Assembly (NCBI GenBank): GCA_029817715.1
Contig: JARUPY010000539.1
Location: 3,509,501-3,573,500, forward strand
DNA: 64,000 bases
Source of the DNA: Melastoma dodecandrum
Taxonomy: Eukaryota > Streptophyta > Magnoliopsida > Myrtales > Melastomataceae
Direction of reading: 5' to 3'
Shown: positions 47,001 through 59,163 of the stretch, piece by piece
How positions within the stretch are numbered: position 1 is the stretch's first letter
How the letters are laid out: each line of letters starts with the position of its first letter
Notes under the pieces: generated by a model
What the model saw: only the letters and a program-made list of their open reading frames with translations
What the model was told of the DNA's origin: nothing
Databases searched by the model: none
Program-made: the position numbers and the translations under genes

Positions 47001-50000
47001 AGAATAAAGAACATTTTCTCTATAGTATGGAGTCAAGACACTACACAACAAATGGAGATGATAAAATCAGAATGGTCAGCAGTCACCTCTTTAACCTTTG
47101 AATAAATCAGTGGCTTGAATAAATATTACAGCGATAAATAGTGCAAGAAATTAAACCAACACGAACTGAAATTTTCATCTGGAGAAACTAGGTCAGCTAG
47201 GATGTTCAGGCATACTCTCTACCTAAATGAGAGCATTTTGCGGACTTTAGGAGCACCGGGCATCCTCATGAACAATGAATTTGCAAAGAAAGTGATCCGA
47301 CGACGAGCATCCAAGTTTGACGGCACATTTATGGCTGATTCCTTGATCGTCAGAAGCAACTCAAGCCTCACCACCTTTAAAATGCCAGCAAAGTAATTCA
47401 TGCTTAATATCAGCAAGTTATTTGGGATGAAAGACATCAAGGATCTTTGAATTCTTGGAGTCTACCTTCTCCTTCCAAGATTTGTTTTGGGTGAGGCCAA
47501 TATTTATCTTCTCAAATCTCTGTTCCTTATCATTTTGACTACGGAAGTGAATGTTTGCTCTCTCCAATATCCTGTGGGAGAAAATAAAGTGTACCATTAG
47601 ATTGTTACGATATATTATTCCTTAATTTTTCTAGCATGGACTGCCAAGGATGTTCTCAACTTACTCATGCCCATTTACCATTACATCTTCTATAATGATT
47701 TCCATAATGTCTTGCAGGACGTTTATTATTTGGGATCGGCACACATCAGGCTCTTTGATGTCAAGCAGCTATCATAATAGATATCAGAAATAATGCCAGA
47801 GATGCAGTTATAAGAATTTAATAAATAACACCATAGCTGAAGTACGAGAAGCAAATAAACAAAAGATGAAGAAATCTAAATACCAGAATAGACAGAAATT
47901 TCTCCACTTTATGATTGAGCAATGGCAATCCAACCATCCGAAACTCAGTCAAAAATCTTTGTTGTTGTATACTGATGTCTACCTCGTAACAAATTTGCCG
48001 CACAATCCTTTAAAGACAAGAAATCACAAATTGGATATTAACTAATTTGCCATCTAATTGACAATGAACAGTGATTGCTATCTGTCCATATCTGAATTGC
48101 TTATTTTAACATCACATAATAACAATTCCAAACAAAAAGTATAGTGCTGTACTCTTACATCCTGTCGGCTTCATCTTCCAAAAGGCCATATATCATATCC
48201 CTCATGGTCTCATAACATTCAATCACCGCATAGAACATGTAAGGATCAGTCCTTATCTTTCTAAATAAGTCAGCATCTTCCCTGCCTTTAAAATCTTTCG
48301 CCATGTCCAATGCAATTGGAATCTATTCCACAGAACAGAAGTGAATGATATCATGTAAGAAAATAAACAATTGTTCCTTTTAAGCCAAGTAGATTACATA
48401 CCTTGCTAGCGAGCAAGAATGGAGGCCATTGGACCACAGAAACATCTCCGGAAGAATATGGCACAAGCAGCAAATTCGTATCCCTGAACCATCAACTACA
48501 CATAATGAGAACCTCCAAGAATAAGCATCAGGTCAAAGTAAAATAACTGGAATAAGATTCACGCAACTTGTCGCTTATCAAGTCCTCCATTCTCATTGAA
48601 TGTATGAATTCATTCCAAACCTGTGAGAAATTTGCAATGTCCCTTTTTTCTGTAGCATCGTCCTGTCACGAGGAAAAAAACAATTTCTTAACACCTTACA
48701 AAGCCGATATCATAGTTTTCCTGCCATATACATGGCCAATTGATGAAATTAGAGGGAACAATCGCAGAGTACGTGACGTCTCCTCTTGGCTTTTATGACT
48801 TTGGATGATGGCAGAAGTCGATCACTGAAAGCAGAAGGCACAGCACCAAATCGGGACCTCAGCATCCCAAGAGTTCTTATCTAGAAAAAGCACATTGTAA
48901 AATGTATTATCTACGGAAACTAAGCAAATTATTCTGCTATATAGAATAAGCCAGTATATCCATAGTTACAACTAGTCAAAATTGAAAGTTGTGGGTCGCT
49001 CACCTCCCCCAGGTGACTAAAGGCACCGTAAATGCCACCAAACAGGGTAGAAAATATGGCATACCATATTTGTGCATCCATAAAATAAACCTGAGGTTGC
49101 AGTGGGAAGAACATTGTTAGCATGAGCATAAATAAGTAAAATGTTCACTTCCCAATGATTAAATACTCTTGTTTAATCAACAATAACAAGTCTCCTGTCT
49201 CATATGGAACCAGACAGAATAATATCAGATCTGCCATCTACATAGCTATGCCTTCCAAGAAGAAACGTATCATAACTAAGTTGGAGACCACCAGACCATT
49301 TCCAGATTCCTACACTTAAGAGGGACAGGTGGACAGCCTGGAATGGTTAGAAAGAAATGGTTTAACTTTTCCTGAAAGGCCATTGTAGTAGCAGAATATG
49401 GCCAGGATAAGTGGTTGCATAAACAGTTCCTTGTTGGGATAGTATTGTACAACAGGGAGGATAAACTTTAGAAAGAAATGTGGGCAGGATGTTTAACTAG
49501 TAATTTGACGAGGCTAAGATGATTACACTAAAGGAGGATAAACTTTCAGCTATTACCTCCAAAATGATGGAAAATTACCTGATATGAGAGTGTGCCAACT
49601 GATAATAGCAAGGATCTATTGAGTTGATTTAAAAAGATCAACCAATCCAGCAATACTAGGGAAGGCTATCCAATGGAAAAATTCAGGCAGGAACCTCTAG
49701 TTACTTTTCAGTTGCCTCAAAGTTCTAAATTTCATCCCAATTGTAATTTAAGTTGCTTAGTGCATGAAACTTAGTGTCATACTATATCGGACTGATATAA
49801 TGTACCCTAGTTCTGACAAAGAAACTCTAAGTTGCTAAGCATGGAAATTGATCCATTGGCGTAGCTCCATTGAAAAGGCCAGCGCCACTTCTATAAGGAG
49901 TGCACAATGCTAAACTCACCTTTACTTTATCCCTAAAAAATATGTTTGCAGACGAAAAGGGAATATAAACTGCTAACTTGAACTCAACTTACAAGAACAA

Positions 50001-53000
50001 TTGGAGCCCAAATTGCAATGACTACTCCAATGTTGTGTGTTACTGCCAAAGAATAAACAATTATTAACTTACAGGAAATAATTTAAAATGGCAATGCCGA
50101 AAGAGGATGGAAACCCTTACGGTGCGGAAAAAACTCATGCCATTCATAACTATCCACATGAATCCCCATGATCAGCTTGGTTGGTCCGACAAGTGGTGAA
50201 ATCTGAAGACAATGTAAACAATACAGCTTCACTAAAGGAAAAATAAAATTAAATAAAAAAATACGTATGACACTGAACTAATCCACCCTTTGCTATTGCA
50301 GCACAATAAAATTGGTAAACAAATATTTTAAGAACTTAAGCCATTCAGTAAAAGTATCTTTCTGTATGCAGTGTTTCTACAACATGCCAAAAAGTATCTG
50401 TGAAGAATTAAACCAAAACCCTTGAGCTTTATTTTCATGATGAAAATTGACTCGGTGATAAATTGATACAGAAGTTTTAATCGCAGATTGCACAACTTTT
50501 ATGCAAGAAATAGAAGTAGACAATCATGGCAACATGTTAAACAAATAAATTTTACAGTTGATGGAGCAGTAAACTCTCCAACAAAAATTTAGTCAATCAA
50601 GGGTAAGCCCATGCACAGGGGCACATTCAGCTCATGGCAATTAATTAGACTCGCATACAAGACCTGAAAGAATTTCTTTTAGCCGGTAAAATTAGACGTA
50701 GTCCTTAATCTGTTAAATCCATGATAATTGTACCTCTACATAATAGCTGAAAGCAAGCTTGCTGACAAGTAACATGATCCAAAACAGAGTGTACCTGAAA
50801 GATAATTTGAGCAAGCAATTTCAACAAGCTGCAATAGTGAGGGAAGATCACTCGACCTAACGGTTGAACAAGTTTTCTGACTACAGATTTCAAAACAGTA
50901 TTGTACAGTAAAACATAGAGCAACTTCACACTTGATTTTTGGGAAAAAAAGCCATTTTTCAGCAACTATGACACTTACTTGAAAAGTGAAAACATGTCCT
51001 CATGCATGCCTCTTCCCAAATAAAGTTTGGGCTGCAAAGCATAATATTCTCTCATTGAAACAACAATGAGTAAGAAAAAAATAACAATAAACAAGGACAC
51101 TAAAAACAGCTCACCAGAAATATTTAATAGTAAGTAAATTTATACTGGCTATCAAACTATATAACGCTTCCCTTTTCTCGTTGGGCTGGGACAATCAAAG
51201 ACAGGATTTCCCTCAACCCATTTCCATAAAGATCAACTCTTTGAATCATATTACAAAAAAAAAGAGCATAAGGGTTGCTGACCTGAGACCACCACATAAG
51301 AAGAGTAATAGGAAGCAAGCTCGATTTCTCCATTGACCTCCGTAAAGAAGGAACAAAGAAAAGGATGGCAGCCAGTGCATTGGGTACCATATAAATTGCA
51401 ATGGCATAGTAGAAGAATGATTGGCTCCTCCAATCCTTGCCCCAAGTGCTGAAGAACTTCAATAGTCCAGTTGGATTCTGCACTGAACTTGAGTAACCAA
51501 TAGGCATAACCACAGCCCAGGCTGCAGCTAGAGCAAATTTTAAAATGTAGCGTATAATCTGGGTAACTCTCATGCTTTTCCAGGCCTTGAGACTTAAAAT
51601 TATATCCAAGCTGGCTGCATATTAGGACGAGAAAAGGACATAAATACTTGTTAGTTGTGCAAATAATATCTAGGGGAACAAACACATCCGCAATTGTTGT
51701 TTTGGTATCTCACAATCTCTTGCAACAAGTACTTTGTGATTTATACAAACATCCATAACAACCATGCAGTACTAGAGGGGATTAAAATACAGTCGAAGAT
51801 AACATGAAAAACAATCCATATCCTACAGGAAGTAATCATACCCCTTAAGAAGTTTAGGAAAGAATATGTTATGAAAATGCTCAACACATCTCGGAAGACA
51901 ACCGCATCAAATAGAGAATTGACAGATCCAGAGGAATTCCACGCTATTATCACCATGGCCTACAACCAAAGCATATGAGGTCAACGTTATTTAAGACAAT
52001 AACATTATGAGTGATACCATGATTTGAGATAGCAATAGCATACCTGGAACGCCAACACCAAGAATATCCACATGCGATCAAAACTTCTAAAAAGGTGCCA
52101 AAATGTACGAACTTCCACAAAGTATGTCTTCGGCTTACTCACTTCCTTCGACCCTTGATTAACTCTCTATGAGGTCATATAAAGAATGTAAGAGTGGGTA
52201 AAAGAAAAAAAACATATAAATTGAGCTTCACTAGATTAAGAAAATTCGGGATGAAAATGACCACAAACGAATGCTCGATCAAATAACATATGAATAGCTC
52301 ATCCAAAACGAAAGATTTTATGACAGTTCCAACGGATTATAGAGGCATATAATATTAGAAAATCTTGAGAAATAGAAGGTTATTATACATCTATATGATG
52401 ATATCATGCTGGAGCGAAACGAAGAGATAAACGGAGAGACACCTCATTTGAAGGATGCAGCTCGCCTGAATTCACAAAGAACGCTGCTCTGGGATTAAGC
52501 GGCCATTGTAGCTTAAAACATCTGTCAGACCTGAAAGATTAATTAATGCCAATACTGGTTTAAAACTGAGAATGGGAAAAATCAATAAATTTCAGATGTT
52601 TCATCTCAAAGGAACTATTACCAAAAGTACTCATTTAAGTCATCATAATTTCTCCATTTGGAATGGCTGGCAGTGCCTCCTTTATTTCTTTTAGCCTCCT
52701 TCATATATGAGACTCATGTTCAAATGTCAAACATTCAACTTTAATGCATCCTTCGAAAACAGGATTCAATCCAGTCAGAAGAAAACAAAAGTACCTTTCG
52801 TAGGACCTCATAAATGGGGGTTATAACATCCCTCAAGAATGATTCATCATCTGGGGCCATCTCTTGATACGTCTCTCCACTAACAGGATGAACATTGCCA
52901 TAAAGAATGCCATAAACTACATCTGCCATCTAACAACATGAATTGAGCTCATCAGTGCCAATGGAGAACAAGGTGGGCATGAAAATCAAGTTGCACGCAA

Positions 53001-56000
53001 GCGACTATGGTTGAAAGGATCACTATAAAAGTAACTCTATAAAACAAGAAGGAAAACAGAGGACTGCCATGTGCCTGGATGGATCCAACAGTGCAATATA
53101 ATCAAGCAAACATAAAACTGACATTCATATATCTCAGGGAAAATATTTTTGTCGTGAAAAATGCTGTACGAGATGGTTTAAACTAGCACTTGCAGACAAA
53201 ACAAAAAAGACTTATTAAGACCTCAACATTTAGCCATCTACAATCCGCAGAGAAAGCTACCTAAATCTTAGAAGTACTTTAGGAAAGTTCGACCCAAGTG
53301 AAGAATGCTGCCGAAGATGGCGTACACTAGTACTTGTTTATCAAACGACTCCAACGTTCAACCATCTGCAATCAGAAACACTTTGAAGTGCTTCTAGAAA
53401 GTTCTGATTGAGAGGGAGGCATAAAAGAAATTGACAAAAATTAAAATCATATAGTTATCAATGAAAGGATTAAGTACTCAATAAATGGAAATGTCATATG
53501 GTACTTTACAAGTTTTTACTACATGCTCCAATAGGTTGTACCATAAGTAGCCAAGGGGTAACCTCAGAATGGAAGTACAAATCACATGCAAAGGCTACAG
53601 TTCTGAATTATGTTCTGTAATTTCTAAAGTATCTAAATGTAGCACACCTGGTGGAAGATGTAGCAGATACATTCAGGCATAAATCGAATATTTGAAGCTT
53701 CACCCCATATAAGAAGATACAGCGCGATATAAATGAGAAATAACTGTTCCCTATCCCATGCAACCGGAAGCCTGTGAAGAAAAAGAATTATCAGTTAAAG
53801 AAACTTGTCAAGCCTCGAGCTAAATTTATCTTCTGTTGCAGACACTCAATTTAAGTAATTTGTAACATGCAAGAATCATTAATTATGTAGAAATATCCTT
53901 ACTCACCGGAGATGATGTTTGAGATGTAAATATTTACACCAAGATCGATAGTTCTTAAAAATCTTGTCCGCTAACTGCTCAACAGTGACAATATCCAACT
54001 GCAACAGAAGTCAACAAGCACTTGGGCCTCCATCAGATTGCTCCATCCTCCTTATTGATCATTTTCACTATTTCAATCCCAATGGTGCCTTTGTCAAAAT
54101 CCATGAAGTACCTGGGTATAATCTTCCTCCCGTTGATTCATCGCATCAGCGTTAGCAAGTAAAAGAATCAGATGCTCCCTCTGGTTAGCTACATTTCCTT
54201 TCTTCAAAAGCAGAATTCAGAGACCAAATCGTTGGTTATATATAAGTATACTTACAATATACCGAGCTTATGAATCATCGAGGAGGAAAAAGCTGCCTCT
54301 TTCCCACCCAAGAATCAATAATATAAGGAAACAAAAGGCTCCTCTGTAATGCTTAACATAGAATCAGACAGACTGATCAGAAAGTGGATTAATGTTACTT
54401 TCCTATCTTTGCCGAATATAACAAGGAATGTCACCAACAACTCCTTTTTTCAGAACTTCATTGTTCCCAATTTCAGGTAATAAGATTTTAAGTCTTCGTG
54501 TACACGCATTTTATTATTGACTTAGTCAATTAGCTTAAGTAAAAGAACGAGAGGTAAACAGATTATGCACTTATACCTGAAATCCAAAAACAGATGAAAG
54601 CCAATCAAGTATATCAGTGATGGACTTGTCCTTATGCGTTGGCTCTTTCTGATGATCATGTTGCGCAGGAGGGCTTTGATGACCTCTAGGCATGGGAAGG
54701 TTTCTCACATTACGAACAGCCTGAAGTGCAGCCTTGATCTGAATTTTCATAAAGCAAAATTAGGACAGGATTTATGCTATAAACAAGAAGATGCCACCTT
54801 CTTATGCCGAGGAATATTCAATCAATTCATAGCAAACTTTATTTCAACCTCAGGGAATTCCAAGATTGGAGGTTTAAACCCAATCGCATTTAATGGCAGG
54901 ATATTATAGTGCTCAGACTGCTCCCTCCTTCTTTCAACTTCTTTCGCATACATGTTTGTCTACATGATAAAGCAAGAACCCAAAACTCAATGCTCGTCAC
55001 TCCAGAAGACATTAGAAGTTGGAAGACATGTAAATAGTTATTTCATACGAACCTTTTCCTCGATCTTTGTAGGAGGCACAACAGTTTTCAGCACATCATA
55101 CAACACCGAAGCAATCTGATAAATTTTTGCCATTTCTTCCCTTCACAAAATAAAAATAGAAAGTATGTATGACAACAGAGATCATGTGTTTCAAAGACAA
55201 TATAAGGACATACTGTGAGCAGCAGGTGAGACTTACGGTCTTTTGATGTGTTGGCCTTCTTTAATATGCTTCTCATAAAACATCTGGTAATACAATTGGA
55301 TTTCTTTGGGATCGCTATTTGCAAGCCGAGGATAGGTTTCCTCTTCTTCCTACCAAAGACAACACAAATAGAATGACAAAAGGTCACAAAACAAGAACAA
55401 TCTTTCCTCAAAAACAGAAGCTAACTTATGAGAGCCTCCTGCAATGAAAAAGGATGCCGGTGGGCCTAGATTCCATATGACAAGTCGTAAATACAATAAG
55501 CAAGACAAGTTGCATCATCACAGACGGATTTTCCAAGTCACGTCTCTTCAGGTTATTATGACAGCCATTGTCAACTAATATACTCGACTAGGGGTTCTAA
55601 ATCCTAGCAGTTGAAATCGACAAACATGATTTTCTACAAATAACCGTGATTTAGTGGCGCGAAAAACAGCTTCCCTACAAATGTCTACAACAGTAAAGAT
55701 CATATGCATATGCGGACTACTTCCCCCCCCCCCCCCCTCCCCAACCAAAACACTAGATGTGGAGCACTGGGGTTGCATCAAGAAACAAATAATGAAATAA
55801 CTCGTGCTAGAGGGAACTAAGGGGATAAAGCAAGGAGCTTCAAAGTATTCCGGGAACCTTCTCGAGTCTATGCAACAAGTAGGTCTTGAACTGGCGGATG
55901 CCGCGTCCGGACGACATGGGATCGAACCTATGAGCCTTCTCGAACGCATGAAAACGACCTGATCACGATCCGCATCAACAAACGAAGAAAAAAGGAAGAA

Positions 56001-56282
56001 GGCGGAATCACGGCAACATAAAAGAAACACAAAAAAATGGGAAGGAGACTCACACAAGTAGGCGACCCTGGGGTTCTCCCTCTCGACCTCGTTGGCGACC
56101 CTGAGGATGGGAGCGATGAAGGCGATGGAGGAAGGGACGAGCTCGCTGTCGACAATGGAGCTGTCCTCGCTGGGGAGGTCGACCATCATGGTCTGGGCGC
56201 GAGTCATCCTGCGGGACATGGACCTTTGGGGCGGAGGTGGGGGGGAGGTCGCCTCCCCCTTGCCGCGGCTGCTGCTGGCCAT
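41098..56282 (-). CDS. CALS7: callose synthase 7-like (1,3-beta-glucan synthase)
   Basis: Multi-pass plasma-membrane enzyme making 1,3-beta-glucan from UDP-glucose; Arabidopsis CALS7 makes sieve-plate callose in phloem. Start ATG at 56282 (exon 1 56282-56054, with RSMSRRMTRAQTMMVDLPSE and VPSSIAFIAPILRVANEVE), exon 2 55958-55858, penultimate exon ends 41442, last exon 41343-41098. Dozens of small exons between keep CALS7 order: HGILYGNVHPVSGETY-like FKS1 domain (52.8 kb), EVRTFWHLFRSFDRMW (52.1 kb), QNPTGLLKFFSTW (51.5 kb), YFMDAQIWYAIFSTLFGG (49.1 kb), ASKIPIALDMAKD (48.3 kb). The glucan synthase domain covers ESAINVPSNLDARRR (47.3 kb), VSYRGQTLART (46.7 kb), ENQNHAIIFTRGEALQTIDM (45.2 kb), FGNNYRLYSRSHFVK and FVSEFQTRLLFNQAFSRG. 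I found no stop or frameshift in the exons checked. CALS7 fits better than CALS3/5 throughout. Confidence 0.93.
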
Positions 56283-57546
56283 GGATAAGCGACGAGGATA
56301 CTCCCAAGTGCGGTGAGGGATGGAAATATCATATCGTGCTTGGCTTTTTATTTATTTATTGCTATAGGATATATACCGAAAAGGAGGGAGGAGGAAGAAA
56401 AGGTGGGATTCGTTGAGTGAGGTGTTTGTTTTGCTCTCGAGGAAAGGAAGGTATTCTGGGGGAGTCTTTTTTACCACGGGGGAGGCTTTCTCTGCTTTTT
56501 ATGAAGAGACAGACAAGCACTGGGAGTAAGAGAGTGCAAAGAGCTTTTCCCCTACTTAAAAGCGACGATGAAGACGAAGACGAAGGGGACAAAAAAAAGG
56601 AGGGAGTCCACCGTTTAAAGGAGGAGGAGGAGGGAAGGTTTTTGGGTTTTTAACGGGCCTATAATTTTTAGGGCCTGGTCTTGATCTTTAATATTGGGCT
56701 TACATCTTGGACATGTAGCCCATTTTCAACGGATGCTCCCAAAGCGGACAAATTTCTTTTCTAAGGCTGTCTATTTAGTCCGGTTTGACCGGGGGGTCAT
56801 TAGCTTTTGCAGTCCGGTTCAAGGATGCGAGAGGCCGGACCTGCCCTACGATCGGTTTCTATGGTTCCGTTCATTCGTGGGAGTGCCGTACTTCATCTCA
56901 CTTAAAAAGCAAAAAGCTTCTATTGTGTGATTTAATATATTTTGTAAATTGTATTTTTTTTATTTAATTTACTTCATAAAATGTGTGATTCCTTATTTTA
57001 AAATTTATAAAACTACATAATATTTATAATTAAATTTTTTCTATTTTTGTTTGCCCTAAAAGGTAGTCAAATGTGTCCGTTGGAACGAATAAAACTCTTT
57101 TATTTATTTATTAGTAGTAGTAGTCATAACATTAGCAACGTCCATTTAAGTGGAGGTTGGGTGGTCTTTAGCTGTAATTCATTGTTTGTTAATCAAGCAT
57201 AGCACAGTATGATTAAGACGTTTGACGACATTAGTTTAGGCACCCCGCCGGATGTATTGTATCCGTTTTTGCCGTCAGATTCCCGACAACGATGCCTCGT
57301 AGATATTAGCTGTACGTACATTCCTCTTTTTGACAAGGCAACAACAAAAGGACATCCACGTTCTCATGTCATATTTTAAATTTATTACGACTTAACCCTT
57401 CTAACACCCAAATGTCAGCAGTTCTTCCCCATCGGTCTCTTTTATATTTATAAATTCCTATCTACCCCAACCTCCATTTGCCCGGCCTCAACGTCTTGTG
57501 ATAAAAGAGAAACAGAGGAGGGGGTAGTGGGTTGTCGTCTTTGCTA
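56283..57546. other. callose synthase promoter region and intergenic DNA
   Basis: Upstream of the callose synthase on the minus strand and of the small ORF on the plus strand, so it may act as a shared divergent promoter region. 56655-56720 has a duplicate near 38655-38730. AT-rich from 56930 to 57120. No other gene was found. Confidence 0.45.
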
Positions 57547-57783
57547 ATGGCAATGGAGACCAAGACCAAGTCTAGGTTCTCTTCCCTGAAGAAGGTCTTC
57601 TTGTCCACCACCAGCAAACAGTTGCGCCCGTCCTGGAAGATGTTCTCGTTCCGCATCAAGAGGTCGGATTATCAGGTTTCCGTGCTTGATGGGGTCGTGT
57701 TCAGGATACTGTCGGTGGTGGAAGTGGTCGTCCTCGTCTCGACCCTGTGCTTCTTCTACCTCTGCTGCGGCTGCCACTTCTGA
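57547..57783 (+). CDS. small one-TM conserved plant protein, copy 2
   Basis: A 78-residue intronless ORF paralogous to 39793-40023: MAMETKTKSRFSSLKKVF, then WKMFSFRIKRSD, a hydrophobic span VVEVVVLVSTLCFFYL and the tail CCGCHF. Of two nearby Mets (57547, 57553) the first is chosen by alignment with copy 1. Differences from copy 1 are mostly conservative (Arg/Lys, Ile/Val, Met/Leu), suggesting selection on the protein. Predicted tail-anchored membrane protein; function unknown. Confidence 0.72.
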   Translation: MAMETKTKSRFSSLKKVFLSTTSKQLRPSWKMFSFRIKRSDYQVSVLDGVVFRILSVVEVVVLVSTLCFFYLCCGCHF

Positions 57784-58459
57784 TCCGATACACCCCCAAC
57801 CCAACCCCAAGGAGCCTGCCTACCATTCTTTCCATTTGTTTTAGAAACGCCTCTTCAATTCTCCTTCTTCTTTCTTCTTGTTCTGGATGATATTATTTAA
57901 CCTGTGTTGGCAATTGTAAACTATGAGATTTTTTCGACAGGTAAGACTCCATCCCCTGTTTTCATGAGGGATTGATTTCTCGCTATCCTTTCATCCTGCT
58001 GTGTCTCTGCCACTCTCAGGGGAATTGTAAGGTTGGGAGAATTTCTTTAGTTGAGACAAAGGGAAGGGTAAGAATTTCAAATGGGAAACATACCTTTCAT
58101 TGCCATTCCTCCCTAATCTACACACATACACCAGGACTTACTTTGTCAGGGAACAGTTTAACCACGGCTGGCTAAAATCTTACCAGCAAAACTCGTTAGC
58201 GAAAATTATCCCCCCCCCCCCATCCTGCCAAAATCATGCCTCGTTCTGATCTCATTGGCCGCTGGCCATGAGATCTTGTTGAATTCAGAAATAAATGAAG
58301 AACGCCAAAGGAGCTTTCGGTTGTTCTCCAAGGACAAGATCAAGAATTGCGACAACAATGGCCGGTCGGATCTCACCCTCTTGCAAGTCGCCCACTTGAA
58401 TGATCCCAGTTCATCCACTTCCACTTCCTTGAATTCCACTGTGACATCTCCAACCCTGT
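57784..58459. other. 3' UTR and spacer
   Basis: Likely 3' UTR of the small gene to about 58020. A poly-C run is at 58211-58220. A plus-strand frame from 58255 may include eroded N-terminus of the following WD40 pseudogene but is not recognisable. Confidence 0.35.
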
Positions 58460-58810
58460 CGTACGTGCCCTCTTCTCCCTTAACAAGTCACCCTGGTCTG
58501 TCCACGCCCCCACCACAGCAGCTCGATGAAACAGGGTCGACTGGTTCTGGGAATGTCCTACACGAGCTGTGGCATATTTACTCATTCGCCTCATCCACGA
58601 CTTGCTCTACACGGGTTCGGACAGCAAGAATGTTCGGGTGTGGAAGAACCACCAGGAATTTGCGGGGTTCAAGTGTAACAGCAGCCTGGTGCAGGCAATC
58701 GTGATCTCTGGGGAGAATCTTTACCAGGCATCACGATGGGAAGATCCGCATGTTTGGACAACCTCCCCATGATGAGGGACTACATCAAGAGTTCGTTGAA
58801 ACCAGGAAAT
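58460..58810 (+). pseudogene. JINGUBANG-like WD40 repeat pseudogene fragment
   Basis: A WD-repeat segment [20 protein letters not shown] / [17 protein letters not shown] (58600-58720) matches the JINGUBANG family (pollen germination regulators). Upstream WHIYSFAS belongs to the same repeat but in another frame. Downstream, [13 protein letters not shown] appears only after a further shift near 58716. Only one or two of seven repeats survive. Confidence 0.7.
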
Positions 58811-59057
58811 GAACATGTAAGCTTATGATATCAATAGGTTAAATATATGGTTGTCTTGCGAGGAATACTCGAATATATATAAATTAAAATTGAGAGAGGG
58901 GTAGGGAAACCCATGGATCTCCCCACGTAAAAGACACAGATTTTTGAGTTTCCGTGTCTGTGCATGAACACTCTGTCTTTCCTAACCTTGAGGGGGGGGG
59001 GGGGGAGGGGTGATAGAATACGGACAGTTAGCACTTCGTCGTGATCTTTTCTACATG

Positions 59058-59065
59058 TATAAATA
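59058..59065 (+). promoter_or_regulatory. TATA box of the pectinesterase gene
   Basis: TATAAATA lies 106 bases upstream of the ATG at 59164, following a G-run at 58992-59005. The spacing fits a plant core promoter. Confidence 0.6.
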
Positions 59066-59163
59066 CACCTGCCATTTCCTGTTTCAAGCCACCACTTCCC
59101 TCCCTCTGAATCTCCAGGAGCATAGAACCAGGAGGAATTTAAGGTATTATTACAAGATAACGG

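Noticed and set aside
55575..56315. Several overlapping ORFs on both strands at the callose synthase start
   Set aside because: GC-rich first exon keeps other frames open; only the frame giving the callose synthase N-terminus fits the family.
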